DNA of 64,000 nucleotides, taken from an uncultured Verrucomicrobiota bacterium (lineage in GTDB: Bacteria; Verrucomicrobiota; Kiritimatiellia; Kiritimatiellales; Tichowtungiaceae). The stretch covers positions 1-64,000 of the forward strand of contig CAIKGD010000070.1 in assembly GCA_903826865.1 (NCBI GenBank), read 5' to 3'. Every line of letters starts with the position of its first letter. The first letter of the stretch is position 1. The notes beneath the pieces are model-generated. The model was not told the origin of the DNA and ran no database searches. It was given only the letters and a program-made list of their open reading frames with translations. A program made the translations under genes and the position numbers. Of this stretch, positions 26,303 through 37,580 are shown one piece after another.

Positions 26303-26551
26303 CTATCGTCTGCTTATCAGCCACCAGATCATTCCGGCAGCTAATACCAGCAGACCAAGACCCGAAAGGACGGCTTTCCTGCCGGGAGGCCGGCGGTTAT
26401 GCCCGGAATGATGATGGCGATGCCGATGATGCGGCGCGACCTCTCCGCCCGTCGCCCGCAGATATTCATCCCGGCGCTGGGAAACCGCCGAACCCGTTCT
26501 CCGGCTTTGATTCGGCGGCTCTTTTGTTTCGTAAATATCGGACGAGGCCAT
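26303..26551 (-). CDS. Small His-rich membrane protein, paralog of neighbour
   Basis: An 82-residue protein starting MASSDIYETKEPPN, sharing the SSDIYE-x-KE-x-P opening with the protein at 25897-26241. A basic/His-rich middle follows (HHRHRHHHSGHNRRPPGRK), then one membrane helix (AVLSGLGLLVLAAGMIWWLI) and the tail SRR. The DNA around both start codons is also alike (AAATATCGGAYGAGG on the plus strand), supporting duplication. Function unknown; the His cluster could bind metal. Confidence 0.6.
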   Translation of the reverse strand: MASSDIYETKEPPNQSRRTGSAVSQRRDEYLRATGGEVAPHHRHRHHHSGHNRRPPGRKAVLSGLGLLVLAAGMIWWLISRR

Positions 26552-26631
26552 TCGGGTTGTCTCTTTCTGAGCCGAAGCTACACAGCCGGCTCATTCATCA
26601 CAATCACAAACTCTTTATGAAATAATCCGGC

Positions 26632-27912
26632 TTATCCAACCGCATCGACCATCTTCGTGATCACACCGCGCCGGCTTTCGATCACGCGGCGGGCGGCGGC
26701 ACCAAGCTGTGTGCGTATCGAGGGATAGGTCAGAAGTTCCGCGACAGTTTTTTCCAATGCCTGAAAATCGGACACCTGCCGCAAAGCATTCGCCGCTGAA
26801 AAGTCGTCCATGACCGCCGGGAAATTCTCCATATTCGGCCCGACAACCACGGCTTTACCGAACAGCGCCGGTTCAATCGGGTTCTGCCCGCCGTGTTCGC
26901 ACAGGCTCTTACCGACAAATACCACATCCGAAGCGGCATAAAAACTCATCAGCTCGCCGGTGGTGTCCACGATCAGAACATCCGGACGCGTCAGAGCCGC
27001 CGCGTCTGTTTTGCTGCGCAAAACAGACGAAAGCCCCTGTGTTTCGAGCGTTCTTACCACTTCATCGCGCCGCTCGGCGTGCCGCGGTACCAGCACCAGA
27101 AAGAGTTCCGGATGCCATGCGCGCAGATTTTTATAGATTTTACAGAGCGCTTCTTCTTCACCCGGCCAGGTGGAACCGCCGAGCAGAATAAGTGCATGGT
27201 CCGGAACTGAAATCTTTTTGAGCACCGCGCGGGCCGCCTCCGCCGCATTCATCTCCGGCGGCGGCAGGTCATACTTCGCCGTGCCGAGTGTCTTCACCGT
27301 TTCCGGACGCGCGCCCATAGCGATGATGCGCTCCGCATCCTGCCGCCCCTGCATGCAAACCGGCTCAATCATTTTGAGCAACCGGCGTGTGAAGGGCCGC
27401 AACGCCATGTAGCCTTTAAACGACGAATCGGAAATGCGGCCGTTGATCAGCGAAACCGGTATGCCGCGTTTATGCGCCTGACGCACGAAGTTAGGCCAGA
27501 ACTCACATTCGACCAGAATCAGTTTGAGCGGCTTAATGATGTTGAATACGCGGTTCATCACAACCGGAAGATCGACGGGGAAATAGATCAATACGTCGCA
27601 CAGATCGAGTTTCTGCTCAGCCAGCGTGTGCCCGGTTGACGTTGTGGTACTCAGCACAAAGCGGGCCTCGGGATTCTTCCGGCGGTATTCTTCAATAAAG
27701 CGCAGCGCCACAAACAGTTCGCCGACGCTGACCGCATGAATCCAGATGTGCCGCGCTTCGGCCAGCCGGGCGGAGGTGTTTCTGCCGTAAATGCCGACCC
27801 GTTGTTCAAAATGACGCCGGTAGCCGCCGCGCCGCGCCATGCGCGTCAGAAATTTCGGCAGCAGCAGCAGAAACCCGACAGGAAAAAGCAGGTTGTAAAA
27901 AATCCAAATCAT
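26632..27912 (-). CDS. waaA: Kdo transferase
   Basis: A 426-residue inner-membrane GT30 glycosyltransferase that adds 3-deoxy-D-manno-octulosonic acid to lipid A precursor. Family features are the N-terminal anchor WIFYNLLFPVGFLLLLPKF, IWIHAVSVGELFVALRFI, TTTSTGHTLAEQ, YFPVDLPVVMNRVF, VECEFWPNFV, INGRISDSSFKGY, GGSTWPGEEEAL and GGQNPIEPALFGKAVVVGP. Together with gmhB at 37.6-38.1 kb it shows that the organism makes LPS. It is a single gene followed by the small paralog pair on the same strand. Confidence 0.96.
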   Translation of the reverse strand: MIWIFYNLLFPVGFLLLLPKFLTRMARRGGYRRHFEQRVGIYGRNTSARLAEARHIWIHAVSVGELFVALRFIEEYRRKNPEARFVLSTTTSTGHTLAEQKLDLCDVLIYFPVDLPVVMNRVFNIIKPLKLILVECEFWPNFVRQAHKRGIPVSLINGRISDSSFKGYMALRPFTRRLLKMIEPVCMQGRQDAERIIAMGARPETVKTLGTAKYDLPPPEMNAAEAARAVLKKISVPDHALILLGGSTWPGEEEALCKIYKNLRAWHPELFLVLVPRHAERRDEVVRTLETQGLSSVLRSKTDAAALTRPDVLIVDTTGELMSFYAASDVVFVGKSLCEHGGQNPIEPALFGKAVVVGPNMENFPAVMDDFSAANALRQVSDFQALEKTVAELLTYPSIRTQLGAAARRVIESRRGVITKMVDAVG

Positions 27913-27962
27913 CGGCGAAGTGTTCCTGTTCGGGGCTTAGGTTTCAAGTTTCATCTTTCAGA

Positions 27963-28916
27963 CTACGCTCTCGGATGAGCCTCTTCATAGACCCGCTTGA
28001 GCTTTTCGACCGAAACATGGGTGTAAATCTGAGTGGTCGACAGACTGGCATGGCCGAGCAGTTCCTGCACACTGCGCAGATCGGCACCGTTATCCAGCAA
28101 ATGCGTGGCGAAACTATGGCGCATGGCGTGCGGAGAAATAGACGGTTTCAGGCCGCAATATCCCACGTATCTTTTCATCATCCGCTCAACCGACCGCGCG
28201 GTAAGCGGCCCGCCGTTTTTGTTGAGAAAAATGATGCGTCGCGAATCACCCTTCATGCCTAGCGACAGCCAGATATCCTGCCGCCACGCCAGCGCGTTCT
28301 GTAGCGCCCGTTCCGCCGGACGGCCGAGAGGACAGAGCCGTTCCTTTTTGCCTTTGCCGAGCACACTGACAATGCCGGACAGAATATCAATCCGGTCTTC
28401 CGTCATTTTGACCAGCTCGCCGATACGCATGCCGGTGCTGTAGAGCACTTCAAGGATGGCGGTGTCGCGCACGGGAATATATTCCTGAAAAAGCCCAAGC
28501 GGTTTTTCCGCCGCCGCCACGGCCTGCGGCGCCGCCAGCAGCAGCTCCACTTCATTCACCGACAGGACAGCGGGCAGATAGCTACCCTTCTTCGGCAGAT
28601 GCAGTCCGCTGAACGGATTGAGCGGAACATACTCCTCACGCACCAGAAATTTGTAAAACGAACGCAGCGCCGAAAGTTTACGGCTTGTCGTCGTGGGTTC
28701 CATTTCCAGCTTCTGGAAAAAGACGAGAAACTTGCGGGCGGAAAAAAGGTCGGCCTCTTTCCAGTTATACGGGGGTTTCACTTCTTCCCCCCAGATCAGC
28801 TCAACGAACTGCCGGATATCGATCAGGTAATTGCTGACCGTATGTTCCGAGGCGTTTTTCTCCCCTTGCAGATATTTAACAAAATGCTCTACACAAGGGT
28901 CTGCAATCGCGCTCAT
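27963..28916 (-). CDS. xerC: Tyrosine recombinase XerC
   Basis: A 317-residue site-specific recombinase. The N-terminal SAM-like core-binding domain includes HTVSNYLIDIRQFVEL and SALRSFYKFLVRE. The catalytic domain shows the R-K-H-R-H-Y set: STGMRIGEL (Arg), GKGKKER (Lys), HAMRHSFATHLL (His, Arg), LLGHASLSTTQIYTH (His, Tyr). It lies 11 bp after topA and two genes after dprA on the same strand, the topA-xerC arrangement common in many bacteria. This supports chromosome-dimer resolution rather than phage integration. Confidence 0.93.
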   Translation of the reverse strand: MSAIADPCVEHFVKYLQGEKNASEHTVSNYLIDIRQFVELIWGEEVKPPYNWKEADLFSARKFLVFFQKLEMEPTTTSRKLSALRSFYKFLVREEYVPLNPFSGLHLPKKGSYLPAVLSVNEVELLLAAPQAVAAAEKPLGLFQEYIPVRDTAILEVLYSTGMRIGELVKMTEDRIDILSGIVSVLGKGKKERLCPLGRPAERALQNALAWRQDIWLSLGMKGDSRRIIFLNKNGGPLTARSVERMMKRYVGYCGLKPSISPHAMRHSFATHLLDNGADLRSVQELLGHASLSTTQIYTHVSVEKLKRVYEEAHPRA

Positions 28917-28927
28917 TGCAGGTTAGT

Positions 28928-31393
<2,466 letters not shown>

Positions 31394-31422
31394 AAGCTCC
31401 TTTTTACCGCGTTTATTCGCGG

Positions 31423-32541
31423 CTACCTTCTTAAATCTTCAGCCAGTTCCACCATACGACCCGGCAGCATTTTCACGACGCGCTTCATTTCCAGTCCGAC
31501 GAGCAGTGCGCTCACTTTAGCACTCGGAAGTCCGGCGGCACGTGCCAGACTGTCCACGTCCATATCCTCTTCCCACAGTGCTTTCACCAGCGCCTGTTCG
31601 TCTTCCGACAGCGGCACTTCTGGCCGCGCCGAGGAGGCGTTCAGGGGTTTTTCGAACTGTCCCGGAGGCACCAAAAGCTCGAACTCATCTAATATATCGC
31701 CCACGTTGTCCACCAATTTCGCCCCGTTTTTTATCAGGTGGTTGGTTCCTTTGGACGCCGGACTGTCAATCCGGCCCGGCACGGCAAAGACACTCCGGCC
31801 CTGTTCCATGGCGGAATCGGTGGTATGCAGCGAACCGCTCTTGAAGCCCGCTTCGACCACAATTACGCCCATCGAAAGCCCGCTGATAATCCGGTTACGG
31901 TACGGGAAAGTCTGCCGGTCCGCCGGCCGCCCGAGCGGATATTCGCTGACGACCGCTCCGCTCCCGGCAATGGCATCGGCCAGCTCCGCGTTTTCCGGCG
32001 GATAGAGCTGATCAATCGCCGCGCCGAGTACCGCGATGGTACGGCCCTTTCCTTTAAGAGCACCTTCATGCGCCGCCGTATCAATGCCGCGGGCGAGGCC
32101 GCTGACGACCGTAAAACCGGTCTGCGCAAGCTGATAGGCCAGCCGGTCAGCCGTGCTGAGTCCGTAACCCGTACACTTGCGCGAACCGACGATGCCCAGC
32201 GCGTGGCGGTCGCGCGGCTCGATTTTTCCGCGCACATACAGCGCCAGCGGCGGATCGTGGATCGTCTTGAGCGCGGACGGATATTCGGCATCCAGCGGCG
32301 TGACGATGTGGATACCCAGCGCTTCGGCCTTTTCGATCTCCGCCTGCGGATCAACCTGTGTGCGCTGTGTCAGAATGGTTTCAGAAAGTTTTTCGCCAAT
32401 TCCCTTCACCGTCCGGAGGTCGGACTGCTCCGGATCAAAAACCGCCTGAGGCGAGCCCAGTGCGTCAATCAGCGCCCGCACCTTGACCGGCCCGATTCCT
32501 TCAATCATGTTCAGAGCAATATACGCTTCACGATCAGTCAT
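31423..32541 (-). CDS. dprA: DNA-processing protein DprA
   Basis: A 372-residue protein that loads RecA onto incoming single-stranded DNA in natural transformation. A helix-hairpin-helix start (EGIGPVKVRALIDAL, VKGIGEKL) precedes the Rossmann DprA core with GIVGSRKCTGYG, VVSGLARGIDTAAHEGAL, VLGAAIDQLYPPEN, FPYRNRIISGLS and VVEAGFKSGSL. A C-terminal winged-helix segment follows (SEDEQALVKALWEEDMDVDSLARAAG). It overlaps the upstream unknown gene by four bases (ATGA) and lies 30 bp before topA. Confidence 0.96.
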   Translation of the reverse strand: MTDREAYIALNMIEGIGPVKVRALIDALGSPQAVFDPEQSDLRTVKGIGEKLSETILTQRTQVDPQAEIEKAEALGIHIVTPLDAEYPSALKTIHDPPLALYVRGKIEPRDRHALGIVGSRKCTGYGLSTADRLAYQLAQTGFTVVSGLARGIDTAAHEGALKGKGRTIAVLGAAIDQLYPPENAELADAIAGSGAVVSEYPLGRPADRQTFPYRNRIISGLSMGVIVVEAGFKSGSLHTTDSAMEQGRSVFAVPGRIDSPASKGTNHLIKNGAKLVDNVGDILDEFELLVPPGQFEKPLNASSARPEVPLSEDEQALVKALWEEDMDVDSLARAAGLPSAKVSALLVGLEMKRVVKMLPGRMVELAEDLRR

Positions 32542-33146
32542 GATTTCTGTTTTCTGGCTTTCGGTTTCTCAAACAGTTCAAGTTGCGCCTCTTTGAGAAG
32601 ATCGTAGGTTTTCAGAATGCGCAGGGTTTGCAGCAAATCCGACTTTTCGTAGTTTTTGGCGACATCCACGCTTTCTGTCAGCTCCAGAAGCATGGTGCGG
32701 AACGAAAGTACGCCGTCAATTCCGCCCTGCCGCAGCAGCGCCAGCGTCTCGTCCTGCTGTACAACGGTCGCCGTCAGGTCGGAAAGACAGAGAATTTTCG
32801 TGATCGAGCCCGGTCCGAGCGTCTTGCGCGCCTCTTTGAGAACGGCCAGCTCAGCAAACCGGAAAATATCGGGATTTTTTTTGAGCACCGCCGGACTGAA
32901 CCGGTCGGTATGCCAGCCGCGGATACTGACAATGGCGCGCTGCACTTTGGCCAGTTCCGGCGCGCCCCAAACCACCTCTTTCGGCGCGGAAAACACGCCG
33001 GCCTGCCCGGGCCGCGCAATCAGCAGGTCGATTTCCTCCGCGTCGAGCTTATGGCGCGCGGCGACCTGATGCTTGTTGGGCTGAATGACGAAAAAGCCGA
33101 GTGTTTCAAAATACTCGCGCACGATCTGTTCATTGACTGATGCCAT
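32538..33146 (-). CDS. Unknown protein between aroB and dprA
   Basis: A 202-residue protein I cannot assign. It starts MASVNEQIVREYFETLGFFV, has DAEEIDLLIARPG and KEVVWGAPEL near residues 33-60, and a Lys/Leu-rich helical end. The E-x-D-L-L then E-V-V pattern after an N-terminal helix recalls the PD-(D/E)XK nuclease core, but the key Lys is not obvious, so that is only a suggestion. ATG 33146 is chosen because GGAGG precedes it closely. It overlaps the aroB 3' end by 17 bases and dprA by four, implying one operon. Confidence 0.75.
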   Translation of the reverse strand: MASVNEQIVREYFETLGFFVIQPNKHQVAARHKLDAEEIDLLIARPGQAGVFSAPKEVVWGAPELAKVQRAIVSIRGWHTDRFSPAVLKKNPDIFRFAELAVLKEARKTLGPGSITKILCLSDLTATVVQQDETLALLRQGGIDGVLSFRTMLLELTESVDVAKNYEKSDLLQTLRILKTYDLLKEAQLELFEKPKARKQKS

Positions 33147-34212
33147 TCCAGACCTCCTCCAGTAATTTTTCGGGTACTTCGCAGCCGAACTCGACATGGC
33201 CGATCCGATCGGCCAGCACAAACTTCGGCAGGCCGCCGACCGTTTTTTTGTCAACGGCCATGGCCGCGCGGATATCTTTCCACGCCAGCTCCGGCACACC
33301 GACCGGCAGCGAAAGTCCGGCCAGCAGTTTTTCGATCCGTGCAGATTCTTCCACGGAAAGTTCTTTGAGCGCGACGGAAAGATGCGCGGCATAGACCATT
33401 CCGATCGCGACCGCTTCGCCATGCAGATACCGGCCGTAGCCCGCCGCATTTTCAATCGCATGCGCCGCCGTGTGCCCGAAATTCAAAATACTGCGCAAGC
33501 CGCCTTCGCGCTCATCCTGACGAACCACTTCCGCCTTGATTTCACAGCAGCGGGCGACAATTTCGCTCAGGTCGCCAATATCGGGAAATTTTGCGGCCGC
33601 TTTTTCCAAGGCCCGGAAAAGTTCCTCATCCCAAATAACGCCGTATTTGACCACTTCAGCCATTCCGGCGGCCAGTTCGCGCGGCGGCAGCGTTTTAAGC
33701 GTATTGAGATCGAGCATCACCAGCGAGGGCTGATGAAATGCGCCGACGAGGTTTTTCCCGGCGGGAATGTTGATCCCGGTTTTTCCGCCGACGGAACTGT
33801 CCACCATCGCCAGCAGCGTGGTCGGCACCTGCACAAAGCGGATGCCGCGCAGCCAGCTGGCGGCGGCGAAGCCGGTCAGGTCGCCGATGACGCCGCCGCC
33901 GAGCGCGACCATAAAAGAGTGACGGTCCAATCCGTGCGCGGCGGCTTTACTGTAGAGATTCAGCAGTTGCGCCTGGCTTTTGGTGGGTTCACCGGCCGGC
34001 AGTGTTTCAAGCACCGGTGTAAATCCGGCCTTTTCCAGAGATTGGAAAGCGCGGTCGGCATAGAGCGGTGCGACATTTTCATCGGTGACGATCAGGCAGC
34101 GCCCCTTAAGTCCGGCGGCTTTGCAGGCCGTACCGAGCGAATCGAGATTCCCCGAACCGATGTGGATAGGATATGAACGATCCCCTAAATCAACAGTTAT
34201 ATCGCGTTTCAT
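33130..34212 (-). CDS. aroB: 3-dehydroquinate synthase
   Basis: A 360-residue NAD- and metal-dependent enzyme making 3-dehydroquinate from DAHP in the shikimate pathway. Motifs include ALGGGVIGDLTGFAAASWLRGI, VPTTLLAMVDSSVGGKTGIN, GMAEVVKYGVIWD, LNFGHTAAHAIE (metal His) and LHGEAVAIGM (metal His). ATG 34212 (MKRDITVDLG) gives the standard start; an upstream in-frame alternative adds 13 unconserved residues. Two loose copies of the TTCCA-TGGAA palindrome lie within it. Confidence 0.96.
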   Translation of the reverse strand: MKRDITVDLGDRSYPIHIGSGNLDSLGTACKAAGLKGRCLIVTDENVAPLYADRAFQSLEKAGFTPVLETLPAGEPTKSQAQLLNLYSKAAAHGLDRHSFMVALGGGVIGDLTGFAAASWLRGIRFVQVPTTLLAMVDSSVGGKTGINIPAGKNLVGAFHQPSLVMLDLNTLKTLPPRELAAGMAEVVKYGVIWDEELFRALEKAAAKFPDIGDLSEIVARCCEIKAEVVRQDEREGGLRSILNFGHTAAHAIENAAGYGRYLHGEAVAIGMVYAAHLSVALKELSVEESARIEKLLAGLSLPVGVPELAWKDIRAAMAVDKKTVGGLPKFVLADRIGHVEFGCEVPEKLLEEVWNGISQ

Positions 34213-34261
34213 AGCTGTAAGGTTGATAGGGAGCCGCCGCCGGACTGTCAAGGTGATTTAT

Positions 34262-35509
34262 TCAAGGTAAGTTTACCCGGAGGCGGTAAAAGGCTTTATC
34301 GTCCGTGTTCGTCACCGTAATCGACGAGTTGGTTCCCGCGCCCCAAACCTTATTTGTGTGCGCCGCAATCCAGATGAGGTTGGTGTCCGCCAGATCGTTG
34401 GTGGTATAAAAAACCTGATACTGCCGCGCCGTACTGCCGGTGAAATAGACGGTTTGATTGGTTGAAGTCAGAAATCCGCTCATTTCAAAAAAAAAAGCAG
34501 GATTCGTCGGGTTGGTGTCGGCCGTGTACTCCTGAAGATTGGAAAAACCGTCGCTGTCACTGTCGGCTGTTGCGGACATGTTCGTCGCGTTATTGGTGTA
34601 GAGTTTTTCCCACCAGTCGGGTAACAAATCAACATCCTGATCGAGTTCGTCGGCGATGATGTTGGTAATCCAAGAATAACGGTATGATATCCGCGTCGAT
34701 ATCATTGTCTGCTTTTTTGCCTGCGAGCCGCCGGCCAATGTCCAGGAAACTTTATCATTGGAGTAATAAAGTCCCCGGTAATCAAAACATGCTGCATTGA
34801 AGTAATTAGTGCCGGTACTGTTGGTGCTGAAGTAAAACGGATCCAAGGTGAAATTAATCCCGGCAAGCCGCCAAACGCCCTTCGTATCCTTGACCAACAC
34901 AGCTCCGCCGGAATCTTTATCAGCCATTGTACACTCTTCTGCACCTCCTGCATTAAACTCCGAGTAAAGATATCCACCAGAAGCAGTTGTTACCCGGTTG
35001 GTACCCCAGCGCATAATGTTATCAAGAGCGCCCTCCCACAACCATCCATTGGTACGGGTACCGCTCACGACTTCAGCTCCGCGGGTTCTGCCACGACCAA
35101 AAATCACACAGTCTTTCGCGAGTTCATCACTGTTTGTATAAAGTGGCGCATAAGAATCAAAGGCCTTCTCAACTTTCCAGATATGAAAATCCGAAGTCGG
35201 GGAATCTGAATGGGACTGAACCACATGATAAGTTTCCCCTTGATAAACAAAAACCCAGTTTTCAGTGTTGGTATTAACACCAAGATGATGAGCCGTTATG
35301 AAATAATGGGCAGAAATCGGTGTTCCGAGATATTGAGCATTCGTTATGGCGCCTTTATTCCACTCGCCCTGCCACTGCCAGCCGCTGTTCTCCAGCGCCC
35401 CCACAGGAGCGTTGGTATTATGCGCGGCGTCTCCGGTAGAATAGAAAATGATCGCAGGCGCAGAACATGCGCCCAGCAGCAAAGCAGAAATCAGAATGTG
35501 AAGCCTCAT
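34262..35509 (-). CDS. Secreted trypsin-like serine protease with EF-type repeats
   Basis: A 415-residue exported protein. The signal ends in ALLLGAC, a lipobox-like LGAC, so lipid attachment is possible. The chymotrypsin fold has the His region FITAHHLG, Asp region SDFHIWKV and Ser region DKDSGGAVL, giving a full catalytic triad. After about residue 285 there is a calcium-binding-type linker (DELDQDVDLLPDWWEKLY and DSDSDGFSNLQEYTADTNP) as in type III dockerin-like or thrombospondin repeats, then a beta-rich C-terminal domain. It overlaps the stop of the related gene upstream by four bases. Substrate unknown. Confidence 0.78.
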   Translation of the reverse strand: MRLHILISALLLGACSAPAIIFYSTGDAAHNTNAPVGALENSGWQWQGEWNKGAITNAQYLGTPISAHYFITAHHLGVNTNTENWVFVYQGETYHVVQSHSDSPTSDFHIWKVEKAFDSYAPLYTNSDELAKDCVIFGRGRTRGAEVVSGTRTNGWLWEGALDNIMRWGTNRVTTASGGYLYSEFNAGGAEECTMADKDSGGAVLVKDTKGVWRLAGINFTLDPFYFSTNSTGTNYFNAACFDYRGLYYSNDKVSWTLAGGSQAKKQTMISTRISYRYSWITNIIADELDQDVDLLPDWWEKLYTNNATNMSATADSDSDGFSNLQEYTADTNPTNPAFFFEMSGFLTSTNQTVYFTGSTARQYQVFYTTNDLADTNLIWIAAHTNKVWGAGTNSSITVTNTDDKAFYRLRVNLP

Positions 35510-36429
35510 TGATACATATACCGAAGTCGTTTGATGACACCGAATACAATACCGATGCCGACGAGCAGAGCCCCTGTCGTTGGCTCTGGTATAATCTGAT
35601 TAATTTGATCCCTATAAACGGACAAATCGGCCATGTAGGTTTCGTCCCCGAAAACCGCCGTATTTTCAGGTTGTTTGGTGTAAGTCCCAACCGTCAGCAT
35701 GACTCCCGCAAGCTGCCAGCTGTTGGTCGTTCCGGTAAACACGCCGCCGCCGGAATCGTAGGTTGCGCCTTGAGCTTCATTGGTAATATTACTGAAGTCG
35801 CTGTAAAAGGTGTCCGTCAGACCAAACCCGTCATCAAGACCGGCAATCGAACCGTTAACGGTGTTCAGTCCCCAACGCTTGGTGGATCCGGCGGCATATT
35901 TATATCCGTCAGCCGTTGCATCCGCGCCGGCGAAGTTCGTGATCGCCCATATCCAATTGGTTGCAACATCGGTATCAACATACCAAGTGGTCAGTGAACT
36001 TGCGCGATTGCGTCCATTACCGATCATGGTAAGCGCCGTGTTGGTTGCCGGAAAATCACTTGCGATATTCAAAGCCGCAAGCCCCGGAGTGCTATTCACC
36101 CTGAAAAGAATCAAATCCGTGCTGCTTCCTGAGCTGTTGGTGATTCGTGTCCAGCTCGTACCGTCTATGGCGTACGAGGTTGCATTGAGAACAACGCCGG
36201 TCGGATTGTCAAAATACTTAACATGATAGGCGGTGATAAACCATGCATTACCAAGATAGGTAACACTGGAAGGAGCCCCGTTCGAAGCAGAAATCCGCCC
36301 GGTGTAATCCCAGCCGGTAACTCCCGGCCCGGTGGTGTTGCCGGAACCATCTCCGCCGGCAACAATTACAGCCCGGCCCGCCAGAGGAAACAAAATGCCA
36401 ATCATTACAAAAATTATTATCCGCTTCAT
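35506..36429 (-). CDS. Trypsin-like protease with PEP-CTERM anchor
   Basis: A 307-residue exported protein, signal peptide IIIFVMIGILFPLAGRA. The protease core has FITAYHVKY (His), TDLILFRV (Asp) and TYDSGGGVF (Ser), the same triad layout as the gene downstream. It ends in a PEP-CTERM sorting signal: IIPEPTTGALLVGIGIVFGV plus a basic tail. It should therefore be processed by an exosortase, which is not encoded in the window. The pair of tandem paralogs, one with dockerin-like repeats and one with PEP-CTERM, suggests the same protease sent to two surface locations. Confidence 0.82.
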   Translation of the reverse strand: MKRIIIFVMIGILFPLAGRAVIVAGGDGSGNTTGPGVTGWDYTGRISASNGAPSSVTYLGNAWFITAYHVKYFDNPTGVVLNATSYAIDGTSWTRITNSSGSSTDLILFRVNSTPGLAALNIASDFPATNTALTMIGNGRNRASSLTTWYVDTDVATNWIWAITNFAGADATADGYKYAAGSTKRWGLNTVNGSIAGLDDGFGLTDTFYSDFSNITNEAQGATYDSGGGVFTGTTNSWQLAGVMLTVGTYTKQPENTAVFGDETYMADLSVYRDQINQIIPEPTTGALLVGIGIVFGVIKRLRYMYQ

Positions 36430-36463
36430 GACGTTTCTATCCTAAGACTAACGCCGGAAAAAC

Positions 36464-37117
36464 TCAACTGAATTTCGGCTCTACAAAGACCGGCGGATGC
36501 AGATAAAGCGGCTCAAGCGGCTCCGGAACCGTCTGCTTGAGCGCCAGTGCCGCCACATCGCGTGCCAGCGGGAAAAGGGACAAAGTCAGTTGCGGAATAT
36601 AGTCGCGCAACCGGTCGGCGTCGGAACTGACAACCAGTGTTTCTTCCTGCACGGCAACTTCTTTGTATGGGACGAGCCGCCATTCCTGATCCAACTCAGG
36701 ACAGACGTTCCGTCCTGCGTTAAACAGCCCATACCACACTTGTCCGCGCCGGGCATCACCGACAACGATGATCTGTTCGGCCCCTTCCCGAGCAGCGGCC
36801 AGCGCCAGTGCCGCGCCGCTGCTGACGGCACGCACTTCGGTTTTGACCGGCAGCGCCAGTGCCTGCGCAACTGCAAAGGCCATCCGCATACCGGAAAATG
36901 ATCCGGGGCCGCGCCCGACTGCATAGAGTGAAATATCGCTGTATGAAACGCCGACTCCGCCCAGCAGTGTTTCCAAGGTCTGGAAAAGCACGTTATGGCG
37001 CACGTTCTCGCCGATCCATGTTTTTTCGGCCAGCAGAGTTCCGTCTTTGAGCAGCGCCAGACTGCCCTGCCTCGATGAAAGCTCTATACCCAAAACGATT
37101 CCGCTTTCCGCTTTCAT
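36464..37117 (-). CDS. tsaB: tRNA t6A modification protein TsaB
   Basis: A 217-residue protein of the ASKHA fold: GIELSSRQGSLALLKDG near the N-terminus, VGRGPGSFSGMRMAFAVAQALA and VVGDARRGQVWYG. It supports TsaD in adding threonylcarbamoyl to A37 of ANN-decoding tRNAs. Its start overlaps the tsaE stop by four bases and sits in a GATGAAA-type repeat. The palindrome TTTCCAAGGTCTGGAAA at 36970-36986 encodes FQTLET. Confidence 0.94.
   Translation of the reverse strand: MKAESGIVLGIELSSRQGSLALLKDGTLLAEKTWIGENVRHNVLFQTLETLLGGVGVSYSDISLYAVGRGPGSFSGMRMAFAVAQALALPVKTEVRAVSSGAALALAAAREGAEQIIVVGDARRGQVWYGLFNAGRNVCPELDQEWRLVPYKEVAVQEETLVVSSDADRLRDYIPQLTLSLFPLARDVAALALKQTVPEPLEPLYLHPPVFVEPKFS
36970..36986. 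repeat. TTTCCAAGGTCTGGAAA palindrome in tsaB
   Basis: A 17-bp inverted repeat with the same 15-bp core as the copies in guaA and phr. Read on the minus strand it encodes FQTLE. Confidence 0.55.
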
Positions 37118-37139
37118 CTTTCATCCTTCATCTTTTTCT
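37112..37139. repeat. TTTCATC tandem repeat at the tsaE-tsaB junction
   Basis: Three to four imperfect units of TTTCATC/TTCATCC span the end of tsaE and the start of tsaB. A similar run lies at 61868-61900, just before the Crp/Fnr gene. Confidence 0.5.
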
Positions 37140-37560
37140 CCAACGGGTTCTCCACGATACAGATCATGCGCTGATCGTCGTCTTCGCCGCGATCAAGCCG
37201 GATGTGAACGGTCGAAAGCGGCAACAGTTCGGCGGCACGTTCGGCCCACTCAATAACGGTGATTCCCCCGGCTTCCAGATATTCGTCAAGGCCGAGATCA
37301 AAGGCCTCTTCAGGGCCGCCGAGCCGGTAGAGATCAATGTGATGAAACGGAACGGTTCCGCGATATTCGCTGATAATCGTGTAGGTCGGGCTGCACACCG
37401 GCTCTCTGACACCTGCGGCCTGCGCCAGCCCTTGCGTGAAGCAGGTCTTGCCCGCTCCAAGATCGCCGTGCAGAGCGACCACCGCCGGAATTTCCAACCG
37501 GCGGAAAAAATCAGCGGCGATTTTCCAGGTATCGGACGGGCTGTTGGAAATCCATTGCAT
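37114..37560 (-). CDS. tsaE: tRNA t6A modification ATPase TsaE
   Basis: A 148-residue P-loop ATPase (LHGDLGAGKTCFTQGLA) with SPTYTIISEY, HHIDLYRL and ITVIEWAERA, all standard for TsaE, which drives turnover of the TsaBDE complex. Its last codons (KKMKDER) are read from a GATGAAA-type repeat that overlaps the tsaB start. Confidence 0.95.
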   Translation of the reverse strand: MQWISNSPSDTWKIAADFFRRLEIPAVVALHGDLGAGKTCFTQGLAQAAGVREPVCSPTYTIISEYRGTVPFHHIDLYRLGGPEEAFDLGLDEYLEAGGITVIEWAERAAELLPLSTVHIRLDRGEDDDQRMICIVENPLEKKMKDER

Positions 37561-37580
37561 AGCGCCGGAAAATAAAGCGG

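Noticed and set aside
27963-28916. Tyrosine recombinase as a phage or island integrase
   Set aside because: Its length, motif set and position next to topA and dprA fit housekeeping XerC; no attachment site or phage genes are nearby.
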